A DNA stretch of 28,668 nt from an uncultured Chloroflexota bacterium (lineage in GTDB: Bacteria > Chloroflexota > Dehalococcoidia > CAUJGQ01): assembly GCA_937879875.1 (NCBI GenBank), contig CALFMN010000093.1, positions 1-28,668 of the forward strand. The letters are read 5' to 3'. Under the pieces are notes generated by a model. That model did not search any database. It worked only from the letters and a program-made list of their open reading frames with translations, and was not told the origin of the DNA. Numbering within the stretch: position 1 is the stretch's first letter; each line of letters starts with the position of its first letter. This document shows positions 6,496 to 14,433 of the stretch, piece after piece. A program made the translations under genes and the position numbers.

Positions 6496-7719
6496 GTGAG
6501 CACACGCGAAGCGGCGCTGGGTGGAGAGGGCGCCGGCCTGCGCAGGGCAGCGCTGGCGTTTGTTCTCCTCATCGGTGTGGTCAGCCTCTTCGCGGACATG
6601 ACCTACGAAGGGGCACGCAGCATCCTTGGCCCCTACATGCTTACGCTCGGCGCCTCGGCCACGGTGGTCGGCATTGTCGCGGGCTTCGGCGAGTTGGTCG
6701 GCTACGGCCTCCGCCTCGCCTCCGGCCGGATCAGCGACCAGTCCAGAAACTATTGGACCGTCGCCCTGATCGGCTATTTCATCCAGATGATCGCGGTGCC
6801 GGCGATCGCCCTGGCCGGAAGCTGGCAGGTGGCTGCCCTGCTCTGGATCGCCGAACGCACCGGCAAAGCCACCCGCAATCCGCCGCGCGACGCCATCCTC
6901 GCCCACGCATCGTCGCAGATCGGCCGCGGCTGGGCCTTCGGCCTGCATGAGGCGCTCGATCAGACCGGCGCAACCATCGGCCCCCTCGTGCTCGCCCTCG
7001 TGCTCTTTCTGCATGGCTCCTACCAGCAGGCCTTCGCCCTGCTGGTGGTGCCCGCCGTACTCTGCCTCGCCCTGCTTCTCTCCGCGCGGGCGCGCTATCC
7101 GAACCCCAGCGACTTCGAGGCGGAGCTGCCCGCATTCGAGTCTCGCTTGCCGCCGTTGTTCTGGCTCTATCTCCTCGGCGCCGGCCTCGTGGCGATGGCC
7201 TACACGGACTTCCCGCTCATCGCCTTCCACTTCAAAGACGCGCATGTGATCGCCGATAGCTGGACCCCTGTCTTCTATGCCGCAGGCATGGCGATGGGCG
7301 CCGTCTCAGCGCTCGTCATGGGACGGCTGTACGATCGGGTGGGCCTCTGGGTCGTGATCGGTGCCTGGGCGCTCTCGGCCTTCTTCCCCATCCTCGTCTT
7401 CTACGGCGGCTTCGCCCTGGCGCTGCTGGGCGTCGTCCTCTGGGGTATCGGCCTGGGCGCGCAGGAATCGGTCATGAAGTCGGTGGTGGTGCCCATGGTG
7501 CCGTCCAACCGTCGCGCCTCGGCCTTCGGCATGTTCGATGCCGGCTTCGGCGTGCTCTGGTTTGCCGGCAGTGCCGTCCTCGGCATCCTCTACGACCAGT
7601 CAATCGCGGCGCTGGTCGCATTTTCCATGACGCTGCAGGTGCTGGCCGTGGTCTGGATCATCGCTCTCCGCCACCGCCTGGCAGCGCCGGCCGCCACGGT
7701 CGCACGCAATCATGAGTGA
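6496..7719 (+). CDS. MFS transporter
   Basis: Major facilitator superfamily permease, 407 residues, about 12 membrane helices in two halves. The loop between helices 2 and 3 reads GRISDQSRNYW and that between 8 and 9 GRLYDRVG, both variants of the MFS G-x-x-x-D-R-x-G signature. A central conserved stretch, ERTGKATRNPPRDAI, is typical of one uncharacterised MFS branch. GTG 6496 was chosen because GAGGAGG lies about nine bases upstream and the first helix follows at residue 17; the longer frame from 6325 overlaps the previous gene. Substrate unknown. It could be read from riboswitch II if transcription passes the MITE. Confidence 0.88.
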   Translation: MSTREAALGGEGAGLRRAALAFVLLIGVVSLFADMTYEGARSILGPYMLTLGASATVVGIVAGFGELVGYGLRLASGRISDQSRNYWTVALIGYFIQMIAVPAIALAGSWQVAALLWIAERTGKATRNPPRDAILAHASSQIGRGWAFGLHEALDQTGATIGPLVLALVLFLHGSYQQAFALLVVPAVLCLALLLSARARYPNPSDFEAELPAFESRLPPLFWLYLLGAGLVAMAYTDFPLIAFHFKDAHVIADSWTPVFYAAGMAMGAVSALVMGRLYDRVGLWVVIGAWALSAFFPILVFYGGFALALLGVVLWGIGLGAQESVMKSVVVPMVPSNRRASAFGMFDAGFGVLWFAGSAVLGILYDQSIAALVAFSMTLQVLAVVWIIALRHRLAAPAATVARNHE

Positions 7720-7769
7720 GCGGGTGAGAGAGCCGCGCACCGTCACCGCAGCCGCGACGCCTGTACCTG

Positions 7770-7775
7770 TACAAT
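7770..7775 (+). promoter_or_regulatory. Possible -10 box before the DUF190 gene
   Basis: TACAAT lies about 100 bases before the DUF190 start in a 155-base gap, without a clear -35. It could give the DUF190-PAP2 pair its own promoter. No fluoride aptamer is seen in this gap. Confidence 0.25.
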
Positions 7776-7874
7776 GATCGGCCGCCGCAAAGCCAGGTGG
7801 TCCAGCACTGAAGCCGCCTCGTACTGCGCTCGCCGGCCACCCAGACACCGATACATCGATCACAGGAGAGAAAC

Positions 7875-8246
7875 GTGGATCCGATCCAGGAGCAGCTTTT
7901 ACTGCGCGTCTTTGTGGATGAGTCAGACACCTGGCAGGGCAAGAGCCTCTCTACGGCGCTCGTCGAAGCGGCCAAAGGTCATGGCCTTGCCGGCGCCACA
8001 GTGCTGCGCGGCGTCGAGGGCTACGGCGCCCACAGCCGCATCCATACCACGCATCTGGTCGATCTCTCGCCCAACCTGCCGATGATCATCGAGATCTTCG
8101 ATACAGAAGCGAAGGTAAAGGCGTTCCTGCCGGTCTTGGACGAGATGGTGCGCGAGGGACTGGTGACGTCCGAGCGCGTCAATGTCATCTTCCAGGGCAG
8201 CCGTGCCGACGAAGCTGCGGATCCGCATCGCAGCGACGGCGAGTAA
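7875..8246 (+). CDS. DUF190 family protein (PII-like)
   Basis: 123 residues. DUF190 proteins have a ferredoxin-like, PII-related fold. Seen here: LLRVFVDESDTWQGKSLSTALVEAAKGHGLAGATVLRGVEGYG in pattern (strand, helix, strand), a SRIHT turn, the LVDLSPNLPMIIEIFDT strand pair and a final helix ending GLVTSERVNVI. These proteins are often encoded beside crcB fluoride channels, so its presence fits the fluoride theme although no crcB is seen. GTG start with GGAG about seven bases upstream. It is followed two bases later by a PAP2 gene. A second DUF190 domain is fused to CBS domains at 19614-20909. Confidence 0.88.
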   Translation: MDPIQEQLLLRVFVDESDTWQGKSLSTALVEAAKGHGLAGATVLRGVEGYGAHSRIHTTHLVDLSPNLPMIIEIFDTEAKVKAFLPVLDEMVREGLVTSERVNVIFQGSRADEAADPHRSDGE

Positions 8247-8248
8247 GC

Positions 8249-8917
8249 ATGCAGACGATCGACTGGCAGCTCTTCCAGGCCATCAACGGCCTCGCCGGAC
8301 ACAGCCAACTTCCCGACCAATTCTTCAAGCTCTGCACACAGTACCTCGCCGTCGTATTGCTGGTGTTGGTCGCCACCCTATGGTTCACACCGGGCGAGAG
8401 CGCCGCGGTCAGCGGCCGCCGGCAGCGCCTTGTGGTCTACGCAGTGTTGGCCGCGGTGCTCGCGCTGGCCGTGAACCAGGGGATCGGCTCGCTCTGGTTC
8501 CGGCCGCGGCCCTTCGTGCAGCACACCGTAACCGTGCTCGTGCCGCACAGCCCGGATAACTCGTTCCCCTCAGACCACGCCACGGGAGGGTTTGCCCTGG
8601 CCGTGGTGGTGGTGCTGCTTCGCGACCGCTGGGCACGGATCCTCGGCTGCGTCCTGATTGCGCTGGCCGCTCTGCTCGCCTTCTCACGCGTCTACGTGGG
8701 CGCTCACTATCCGTTCGATGTCGTCACCGGCATTTGCGTGGGCACGGCCGCGGCCGTTGTGGTCACGCTGGTGAGCCCGGCGCTCGATCCGCTGGTGGAA
8801 CGGCTGCTTCGGCGGCGAGAGCGGCTTACCGTCGCGATCATGGCGGCGGTTGGCCTGGGGCGTTGGCGCATCGCTGCCTGCCGCGCAGAGGGCGATGGCA
8901 AGCAGGATGTGGCGTAA
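8249..8917 (+). CDS. PAP2-family membrane phosphatase, probable undecaprenyl-diphosphatase
   Basis: 222-residue integral membrane phosphatase with 5-6 helices. The three PAP2 motifs are intact: RPRP (85-88), PSDH (107-110) and SRVYVGAHYPFD (146-157). The NSFPSDHAT form of motif 2 is that of BcrC/YbjG-type enzymes, which dephosphorylate undecaprenyl pyrophosphate on the outer membrane face to recycle the cell-wall lipid carrier. ATG 8249 is two bases after the DUF190 stop, so the pair is an operon. Substrate by family similarity only; a phosphatidic acid phosphatase role is possible. Confidence 0.88.
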   Translation: MQTIDWQLFQAINGLAGHSQLPDQFFKLCTQYLAVVLLVLVATLWFTPGESAAVSGRRQRLVVYAVLAAVLALAVNQGIGSLWFRPRPFVQHTVTVLVPHSPDNSFPSDHATGGFALAVVVVLLRDRWARILGCVLIALAALLAFSRVYVGAHYPFDVVTGICVGTAAAVVVTLVSPALDPLVERLLRRRERLTVAIMAAVGLGRWRIAACRAEGDGKQDVA

Positions 8918-8991
8918 CCCGGAGGGGTTGGACGCTCGCACCGTCCGCGCTCTTCCTCATGCTCCCGAAGTAGGCGGCAGCGACCGGATCG

Positions 8992-9000
8992 TGCTATGGT
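8992..9000 (+). promoter_or_regulatory. Extended -10 promoter for riboswitch III
   Basis: TGCTATGGT contains TATGGT with the TGn extension, 10 bases before the aptamer. Its position matches the box before riboswitch I. No convincing -35. Confidence 0.5.
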
Positions 9001-9010
9001 CAGTTCAGAA

Positions 9011-9073
9011 GGCGATGAAGCTCGCCGGCCGGATCCTCCGGCAGACCGCCCTTCGGGCTGATGGCTTCTACCG
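9011..9073 (+). promoter_or_regulatory. Fluoride riboswitch III (crcB motif)
   Basis: GGCGATGAAGCTCGCC, a P2 hairpin (GCCGGATCCTCCGGC), AGACCGCCC, TTC, GGGCTGATGGCTTCTACCG: a textbook fluoride aptamer with the GAAGC/GCTTC pseudoknot. Almost identical to copy I, so the two probably arose by duplication. It precedes the MoxR gene and the long unit III. Confidence 0.96.
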
Positions 9074-9097
9074 TGTTGCGGTAGAAGCCATCTTTTG
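9061..9097 (+). terminator. Riboswitch III terminator
   Basis: ATGGCTTCTACCG (9061-9073) pairs over 13 perfect bp with CGGTAGAAGCCAT (9079-9091), five-base loop, then CTTTTG. It overlaps the aptamer pseudoknot strand, as expected for a fluoride-ON transcriptional switch. Confidence 0.95.
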
Positions 9098-9133
9098 TTG
9101 ACCCGGTTTTCCGCGCGGGGAGGAGGGCCGAAC

Positions 9134-10093
9134 GTGGAGCAGATCCAGCGGTTGGCCGGTCTGCTGCGCGAGAACGTCGGCCGCGCCATCGTCGGCAAGG
9201 ACGACGCGATCGAGCTGCTGCTGGTGGCGCTGCTAGCCGATGGCCACGTTCTGCTCGAAGATGTGCCCGGCATCGGCAAGACGACCCTGGCGAAGGCGCT
9301 TGCCCGCTCGCTCAACTGCACGTTCCGCCGCATCCAGTGCAGCCCCGATCTCACACCCTCCGACGTGACCGGCGTCAGCGTCTACGACCAGCGCGGCGGC
9401 GTCTTCGTCTTCCATCCCGGACCCATTCAGGCGCAGATCGTGCTCGTCGACGAGATCAACCGCGCCACGCCGCGCACGCAATCGGCGTTGCTCGAAGCGA
9501 TGGAGGAGCGCCAGGTTACGGCCGAGGGCGAGACGCGCCCGCTGCCTCGCCCCTTCCTGCTGCTTGCAACGCAGAATCCGATCGAGCTCGAGGGCACCTT
9601 CCCGCTGCCCGAGGCGCAGCTCGACCGCTTCCTCATACGCCTGCGCCTGGGCTATCCGGGCGAGGACGACGAACATCTAATGCTCGCGCGCTATCGCGAA
9701 ACAGCACCGCTGGCCTCACTCGATGCCGTGGTCGAGCCCGATGACCTGCTGGCGGCGCAGACCGCCTGCCGCAGCATCTACGTCGATGCGAGCGTGGAAG
9801 CCTATCTGGTGCGGATCGTCCGCGCGACCCGCGACCACCCCCTGATCGAGCTGGGGGCCAGTCCACGCGCGACGTTGGCGCTCTATCGCGCCGCGCAGGC
9901 GCTGGCTGCCGTGCGCGGGCGGGCCTTCGTCTTGCCGGATGACGTGAAGGCGCTGGCGCCCGTGGTGCTGAGTCATCGCCTCATGCTGAATACCCAGGCG
10001 CAGCTACGCGGCCGCGGCGGCGAGCAGATCGTGGACGAGGTGTTGGAGCAGGTGCCGGCGCCGGTCGAAGAGGCCGTGGCGGCGCCGGCCTGA
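9134..10093 (+). CDS. MoxR-type AAA+ ATPase
   Basis: 319-residue AAA+ chaperone-like ATPase. Walker A VPGIGKTT (44-51), Walker B IVLVDEIN (102-109), sensor-1 LLATQNPIE and the Arg-finger region PEAQLDRF are all present, with the C-terminal lid domain. MoxR proteins act with DUF58 (often VWA-fold) proteins in assembly or activation of partner proteins, frequently in envelope stress. Here DUF58 and DUF4129 genes follow, the standard trio. GTG 9134 preceded by GAGGAGG (about seven bases); the open frame extends back to 9095 but overlaps the terminator tail. First gene of riboswitch III's unit. Confidence 0.93.
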   Translation: MEQIQRLAGLLRENVGRAIVGKDDAIELLLVALLADGHVLLEDVPGIGKTTLAKALARSLNCTFRRIQCSPDLTPSDVTGVSVYDQRGGVFVFHPGPIQAQIVLVDEINRATPRTQSALLEAMEERQVTAEGETRPLPRPFLLLATQNPIELEGTFPLPEAQLDRFLIRLRLGYPGEDDEHLMLARYRETAPLASLDAVVEPDDLLAAQTACRSIYVDASVEAYLVRIVRATRDHPLIELGASPRATLALYRAAQALAAVRGRAFVLPDDVKALAPVVLSHRLMLNTQAQLRGRGGEQIVDEVLEQVPAPVEEAVAAPA

Positions 10094-10150
10094 CGCAGGA
10101 GGGAGCCCTGTGTCCAGATGGGCGCGGCGCGCCCATGTCAGATTGGCAAA

Positions 10151-10275
10151 GCGACACAGAGGACACGGCGGAGCCTCCACAAGAGGGGCTCCTGGCATGT
10201 GACACGAGCACAGGGGACACGGCGAAGCCGACACAAGAGGGGCCCCTGTCGTTCACAGGGGACACGGCGGAGCCT
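10151..10275 (+). repeat. Three copies of a dispersed GGGGACACGGCG repeat
   Basis: In the 200-base gap between MoxR and DUF58 genes, near-identical units occur at 10154-10175, 10209-10229 and 10254-10274. Each contains CACAG(A/G)GGACACGGCG(A/G)AGCC; the first two are followed by a CACAAGAGGGGC(T/C)CCTG segment. A fourth copy with the same two building blocks lies inside the coding region at 13236-13312. The pattern is that of a small dispersed genomic repeat. No terminator or promoter is visible in the gap. Confidence 0.8.
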
Positions 10276-10295
10276 ACACATGACGAGGTGCGCCG

Positions 10296-11516
10296 ATGCT
10301 GAACAGCGCGTGGCTGACCTTCACCGTCGCGGTGCTGCTGGCGAGCCTGATCGCGCGCCAGCCCGGACTGCTGATCGTCGGCCTGGCGCTGTTGCTTGCC
10401 GAGGGTGTCTCCCTGCTCTGGGGGCGCTACGCGCTGCGCGGCGTGGTCTACGAGCGTGCACTCAGCGAGCCGCGCGCCTTCTTCGGCGACGAGGTTGTAC
10501 TCGACGTGCGCACCGAGAACCGCAAGCCGCTGCCGCTCGCCTGGCTCTCGATCGAAGATGAGTTCCCCAGCGCGCTGCGCTTGCGCCGCGGGCGTCTCGC
10601 GCCCTCGCACAAGCCGCGTCGCGCCATGCTCAACGGCCTCTTGACGCTGCGCTGGTACGAGCGCGTAACTCGTCGCTACCCGGTCGAGTGCGCGGCGCGC
10701 GGCGAACATATCTTCGGTCCGGCAAAGCTGCGCACCGGCGACATCTTCGGCTTCGTCGATCGCGAGCAGGAGCTGGCAGCGGTGCAGCGCCTGCTCGTCT
10801 ATCCGCGCGTGCTGCCAGTGGTCGGAGCGCCGATCCCGTCCGCTCACCTGCTCGGTCCGCTCAAGGCGCGGCGCCGCATCGTCGACGACCCGCTGCGCAC
10901 TGCCGGTGTGCGCGAATACGCGCCCGGCGACAATCCTCGGCGCATCCACTGGAAGGTGAGCGCCCGCCGCGGCGAGCTCTACTCCCGGCTGCTCGAACCG
11001 TCGACCACGATCGATCTGCTGCTGTTCCTCAACGTCAGCACCGTGGACCCGGCCTGGCTCGGCGTGATCGAGGACCGGCTGGAGCTGGCCGTGATCGTCA
11101 CGGCGTCGCTGGCCCGGCAACAGCTCGACGCCGGCAATCCGGTGGGACTGTTCGCCAACAGCGATACGGGTGGCACGGGCCAGCCGCTGCGCATCCTGCC
11201 CGGCAGTGATCCACGCCAGTTCAGCCGCATCCTCGAAGGGTGCGCCCGCCTGATCGGTTTCGAGATCACCGCCTTTCCGCGCTTCCTCGCCCGCGAGGCC
11301 CGCAATCTGCCCTGGGGGGCGACACTGGTGGTGGTCACCGGCGTTCTCGGCGACGAGTTGGCCGCCACGCTGCTGCGCCTGCGGCGGGCCGGCCGCAGCG
11401 TCGCCCTTGTCCTGGTCGGTGACGACCACGAACGGCCGCTGATTCCTGGTGTGCCGGCGTTCGTCGTGCGTGGTGAGAGGGAGTGGCGTGAGCGTGAGGC
11501 GATCGAGCTGGCATAG
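10296..11516 (+). CDS. DUF58 domain protein
   Basis: 406 residues. Two N-terminal hydrophobic helices (about 7-21 and 25-42) anchor a cytosolic or surface beta domain and the DUF58 core, whose signature REYAPGDNPRRIHWK is at 206-220. The C-terminal half (LLLFLNVST, LVVVTGVLGDELAATL) has the alternating strand-helix pattern of a von Willebrand A-like fold. The usual partner of MoxR ATPases, it lies between MoxR and DUF4129 genes. ATG 10296; SD-like GACGAGG upstream. Its last 29 bases overlap the next gene. Confidence 0.92.
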   Translation: MLNSAWLTFTVAVLLASLIARQPGLLIVGLALLLAEGVSLLWGRYALRGVVYERALSEPRAFFGDEVVLDVRTENRKPLPLAWLSIEDEFPSALRLRRGRLAPSHKPRRAMLNGLLTLRWYERVTRRYPVECAARGEHIFGPAKLRTGDIFGFVDREQELAAVQRLLVYPRVLPVVGAPIPSAHLLGPLKARRRIVDDPLRTAGVREYAPGDNPRRIHWKVSARRGELYSRLLEPSTTIDLLLFLNVSTVDPAWLGVIEDRLELAVIVTASLARQQLDAGNPVGLFANSDTGGTGQPLRILPGSDPRQFSRILEGCARLIGFEITAFPRFLAREARNLPWGATLVVVTGVLGDELAATLLRLRRAGRSVALVLVGDDHERPLIPGVPAFVVRGEREWREREAIELA

Positions 11517-12978
11517 GGCGCCGCGTGCCGCCCTGCTGCCGCTGCTGTTCGCGGGCAGCGAGCTGGCCTGGGCCTACCTGTGGCTCGCGTGGTTCTGCCA
11601 TCTCGCGTTCGTGGGACTGAAGCGGCCCGCCCTCTCCTGGCTGCTGGCGACGCTGATCCTCGGTGCGGCGATGGTGCTGACGCACGCGACGATCACGCGG
11701 TCGGGCGCGAGTCGGCGCGCCGGGTTGACCATTCTGGCGGCGGGCCTGGCGATCGTGCTGGCGGCGACCTGGCTGTCGTTCGGGCAGCCGGCGCCACGGC
11801 TGCAGGATCTCGTTGACCTGCCGGATCGGCTTGGCAGCGCCCCCGATGTCGATGTCGCCCTCGTCTTCGGCGCCTATCTCTGGTGGCGCGGCATCGCCGT
11901 CGCCCGTAACCCGCTCCACTTCGACGACGCGAGCGCACGGCTGGCTCTGGGCTCGGCGGCGCTCGCCGTCGGGCTGGTGCTGAGCGGCGCCAGCGGCTCG
12001 ACGCTCGGCGGCGGCGCGCTGGCGCTGCTCGCGGTCGAGTTCTTCGGCTGCGCTCTGCCGGCGCTGGCACTTGCGCGGCTGGAAGACATCCGCCGCAACC
12101 GTGTGGTGGACAGCGCGGGCCTTGGCCTCAGCCGCGAGTGGCTTGGTGTGCTCGGTCTGGTGGTCGTCGGCATCTTGCTGCTGGCCGTGGCGCTGACGAG
12201 CGCGGTCTCGCGAGACGCCGAGCGGCTGCTGTCGACGGGGCTCAACGCCGCGGCCGACGCGCTGCTGATTGTCGTGTACGTGCTGCTCTTGCCTATCGGT
12301 CTGCTGGTATGGGGTCTCGTCATCGTCGGACAGTTCCTCGTGGCGCTCATCACCGGCGGGCACGTACAGCCGCCGGCGCCGCCGATCTCGACTGAGCCGC
12401 TTAATCGGCAGCCCTCGACGGGGACGACACATCTGCCCGCCGCCTTCACCGCGACAGGCAAGTGGGTGCTGCTGGCGATCGTCGTTGCTGCCGTGGCGAC
12501 CGCGATCGTACGGGCCGTGTTTCGCTACCAGCGCAGCCGCGGCACGGACGTCGAGGAGTTGCACGAGTCGATCTGGCCGGGCGACAGCCTGTGGGCGGCG
12601 CTGGTTGCCTGGGTTCGGGCGTTCTTCGGCAGATTCCGCCGGCGTGCGGCCGTGACAGAATCTGCGGCCCTGTACCCTGAAGCGATCGCACGCAGCGCCG
12701 AGGCCGCCAGCGTGCGCGCCCTCTACCGCCGCTGGCTCGGCGCCGCGGCAGCTCTGGGGCGAGGGCGCCGCCCGCCAGAGACGCCGGCCGAATTCCTGGC
12801 CGCGGGCCGCACCCTGCTGCCCGCCGTCGACAGCGAGCTTGCCACGCTCACCCGCGCCTACGAAGCGGCCAGGTATGGCGACACGCTGACTGAAGCCGCG
12901 GCGGCGATGGCCGCGCTCGCCTGGCGGCGCATCGATGAGCAGGTGGCCGAGGCCGCCGCCCAGAGGTCAGCGCCATGA
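11488..12978 (+). CDS. Multi-pass membrane protein with C-terminal DUF4129 domain
   Basis: 496 residues: about seven hydrophobic helices in the first 290 residues, a Pro-rich linker, one more TM helix (about 322-340), then a cytosolic C-terminal DUF4129-type domain (SVRALYRRWLGAAAALG, RPPETPAEFL, LTRAYEAARYGD). DUF4129 usually ends transglutaminase-like membrane proteins in MoxR-DUF58 clusters; here the transglutaminase core is absent. GTG 11488 chosen for AGGGAG upstream; it overlaps the DUF58 gene by 29 bases. Its TGA overlaps the next ATG. Confidence 0.85.
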   Translation: MSVRRSSWHRAPRAALLPLLFAGSELAWAYLWLAWFCHLAFVGLKRPALSWLLATLILGAAMVLTHATITRSGASRRAGLTILAAGLAIVLAATWLSFGQPAPRLQDLVDLPDRLGSAPDVDVALVFGAYLWWRGIAVARNPLHFDDASARLALGSAALAVGLVLSGASGSTLGGGALALLAVEFFGCALPALALARLEDIRRNRVVDSAGLGLSREWLGVLGLVVVGILLLAVALTSAVSRDAERLLSTGLNAAADALLIVVYVLLLPIGLLVWGLVIVGQFLVALITGGHVQPPAPPISTEPLNRQPSTGTTHLPAAFTATGKWVLLAIVVAAVATAIVRAVFRYQRSRGTDVEELHESIWPGDSLWAALVAWVRAFFGRFRRRAAVTESAALYPEAIARSAEAASVRALYRRWLGAAAALGRGRRPPETPAEFLAAGRTLLPAVDSELATLTRAYEAARYGDTLTEAAAAMAALAWRRIDEQVAEAAAQRSAP

Positions 12979-13607
12979 AAACTGCCGCTGTTGAGCTGTC
13001 GGCTGGCGCCGCCGGCGTGCCGAACTTGGTGCCGCTGCCGCCCTGCGAGCTGCGCCGATCGCGGGACGGCGCGCAAGGCGAGGAGCTTATCTGCGACGCC
13101 GGTGGCTTCGCGCTAGGCGTGCGGGGCCGGGATGACTGCACGATCGCGGCGATCTGCGCCGCTTGCCCCATTCCCGCCGCACTCGCGGACCGGCGCGCCT
13201 GCCTGCAGTTGCGCCCGATTCGGCTGGTGGAGAAGGAGGGGCCCCTGCCAGAGCGCAGCGCAACCGTCGGAGACTTCCCACAACGCAGCGACACAGGGGA
13301 CACGGCGAAGCCTGCCAATGGCGAGCTGCGCACCTTCTTCTCCTGCCGTTGGTTCTACACGTTAAACCCGCGGCGGCAGCCCGAATCGCTCGCCGCTCAA
13401 TGTAACGGCTGCCCGTACTGGTTCCCCCGCCCCCGCCTGGAGCTGATGCGGGGCTATTGGCCGGAGACCGAGCACATCCGCGCGGAGGTGCAGCGGGCAC
13501 GCACCGAGCCTCCATCGGCGACCCGTTCGACCTGGGCGCGTGATGCGGCGGACCGCAAGCGTAGCTGGCGGACGCGCCTGCGCGAATCGGTCTTCGGCTG
13601 GATCTGA
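12975..13607 (+). CDS. Cys-rich protein with an in-frame repeat insertion
   Basis: 210 residues with nine Cys (24, 40, 55, 61, 64, 76, 124, 143, 146). CTIAAICAACP and QCNGCPYWFPRP suggest a metal or iron-sulfur site built from two halves. The halves are separated by residues about 88-114, encoded by the dispersed repeat (GAGGGGCCCCTG at 13236 and GGGGACACGGCGAAGCC ending at 13312) found three times in the 10.2-kb gap. The repeat keeps the frame, so the protein may tolerate it. ATG 12975 overlaps the previous TGA. Family not recognised; metal binding is inference. Confidence 0.7.
   Translation: MKTAAVELSAGAAGVPNLVPLPPCELRRSRDGAQGEELICDAGGFALGVRGRDDCTIAAICAACPIPAALADRRACLQLRPIRLVEKEGPLPERSATVGDFPQRSDTGDTAKPANGELRTFFSCRWFYTLNPRRQPESLAAQCNGCPYWFPRPRLELMRGYWPETEHIRAEVQRARTEPPSATRSTWARDAADRKRSWRTRLRESVFGWI
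13291..13312 (+). repeat. Fourth copy of dispersed repeat, inside a CDS
   Basis: Contains ACACAGGGGACACGGCGAAG, the same unit as at 10154, 10209 and 10254, preceded at 13236-13247 by GAGGGGCCCCTG, which also accompanies the intergenic copies. It is translated as part of the linker of the Cys-rich protein. Confidence 0.75.
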
Positions 13608-13633
13608 GGCGATTTGTCCTTCGGGGTGGTGAT

Positions 13634-13895
13634 GTGCGAGAGCAGGCGACGGAATTTTGGGAACGGGCGCTCAGCGAGATCGACGATCGCGGCTACTTCG
13701 CCGAGCTCGACCAGCGCAGATGCCCATGCAGTCGGCACTGCCGGTCCGTCAGCGGCCGAAGTGTGGCCGGCAGAGGCCATGGTCACGCCGGGGTCACTCC
13801 GCTTGAGCGACCTCTGGCTGCTTGCTCTCGCATTGTCGCCGCTGTGGCTGTTCGGCTTCGCCGCGATCGTGCTGCTGAAGGCAGGCTTGCACTGA
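13634..13895 (+). pseudogene. Small C-terminal-TM protein, apparent frameshift
   Basis: From GTG 13634 one frame reads a natural-looking acidic N-terminus (VREQATEFWERALSEIDDRGYFAEL). Beyond about 13705 this frame turns Cys/Arg-rich. A different frame takes over with SADAHAVGTAGPSAAEVWP and a clear C-terminal membrane helix (LWLLALALSPLWLFGFAAI), ending at TGA 13893-13895. A single-base change or sequencing error near 13700-13715 would join them into a protein of about 87 residues. Alternatively only the second frame, from an upstream TTG at 13614, is real. Family unknown. Confidence 0.45.
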
Positions 13896-13931
13896 AACAC
13901 TCGCATGTGCGCGCGGGCGGCGGAGAGCGTG

Positions 13932-14405
13932 ATGCTGGAACTTGATGTGCCGGGCTACGGGCTGCTGCAGCTCGAACACGTGGCGCTGGATGTGAACGGT
14001 ACGCTGGCGCTGGATGGGACGTTGCTGCCCGGCGTGGCCGAGCGGCTGGCGGTCCTGCGCTCGCTGCTGACGCTGCATCTGATCACCGCCGACACGCACG
14101 GCAGACAGGCCGAGATCGACGCCGAACTCGGCCTGTCTGCCGTGCGTACGCAGCGTGGCGAACCCGAAGCGGAACAGAAAGCCGCGTACATCCGGGAACT
14201 TGGCGCAGAGTGTGTAGTAGCGATCGGCAACGGCGCCAACGACGCGTTGATGCTCAAAGAGGCGCGCCTCGCCATCGCCGTGCTCGGGCCGGAAGGGCTG
14301 GCCGGAGCGGCCTTGCGCGAAGCAGACATCGTTGTGCCCGACATCGGGGCTGCGTTGGACCTGCTGCTGTACCCGAAGCGGTTGCTGGCGACGCTGCGCT
14401 GTTAA
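13932..14405 (+). CDS. HAD-superfamily hydrolase, soluble P-type ATPase-like (COG4087 type)
   Basis: 157-residue cap-less HAD protein resembling the catalytic core of P-type ATPases. Motif I is ALDVNGTLALDG, with Asn in place of the second Asp as is usual in this subfamily; motif II lies in LITADTHG; motif IV is GNGANDALML; the ending LLLYPKRLLATLR is also characteristic. Likely a small-molecule or phosphoprotein phosphatase; substrate unknown. ATG 13932 chosen for GGAG six bases upstream (frame open from 13905). A perfect 21-bp inverted repeat lies within it at 14094-14147. Unit III. Confidence 0.88.
   Translation: MLELDVPGYGLLQLEHVALDVNGTLALDGTLLPGVAERLAVLRSLLTLHLITADTHGRQAEIDAELGLSAVRTQRGEPEAEQKAAYIRELGAECVVAIGNGANDALMLKEARLAIAVLGPEGLAGAALREADIVVPDIGAALDLLLYPKRLLATLRC
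14094..14147 (+). repeat. Perfect 21-bp inverted repeat inside the HAD gene
   Basis: The left arm 14094-14114 (starts ACGCACGGCAGACAG) is the exact reverse complement of 14127-14147, with a 12-base spacer. It encodes THGRQAE...LGLSAVR. No T-tract follows, so it is not a standard terminator. Confidence 0.9.
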
Positions 14406-14433
14406 GGCAAGCCTGGTCGAGGAGAACCAAAAT

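Noticed and set aside
9981..11429. 482-codon minus-strand frame opposite DUF58
   Set aside because: Shadow of the DUF58 gene; no recognisable domain, and it includes the translated dispersed repeats.
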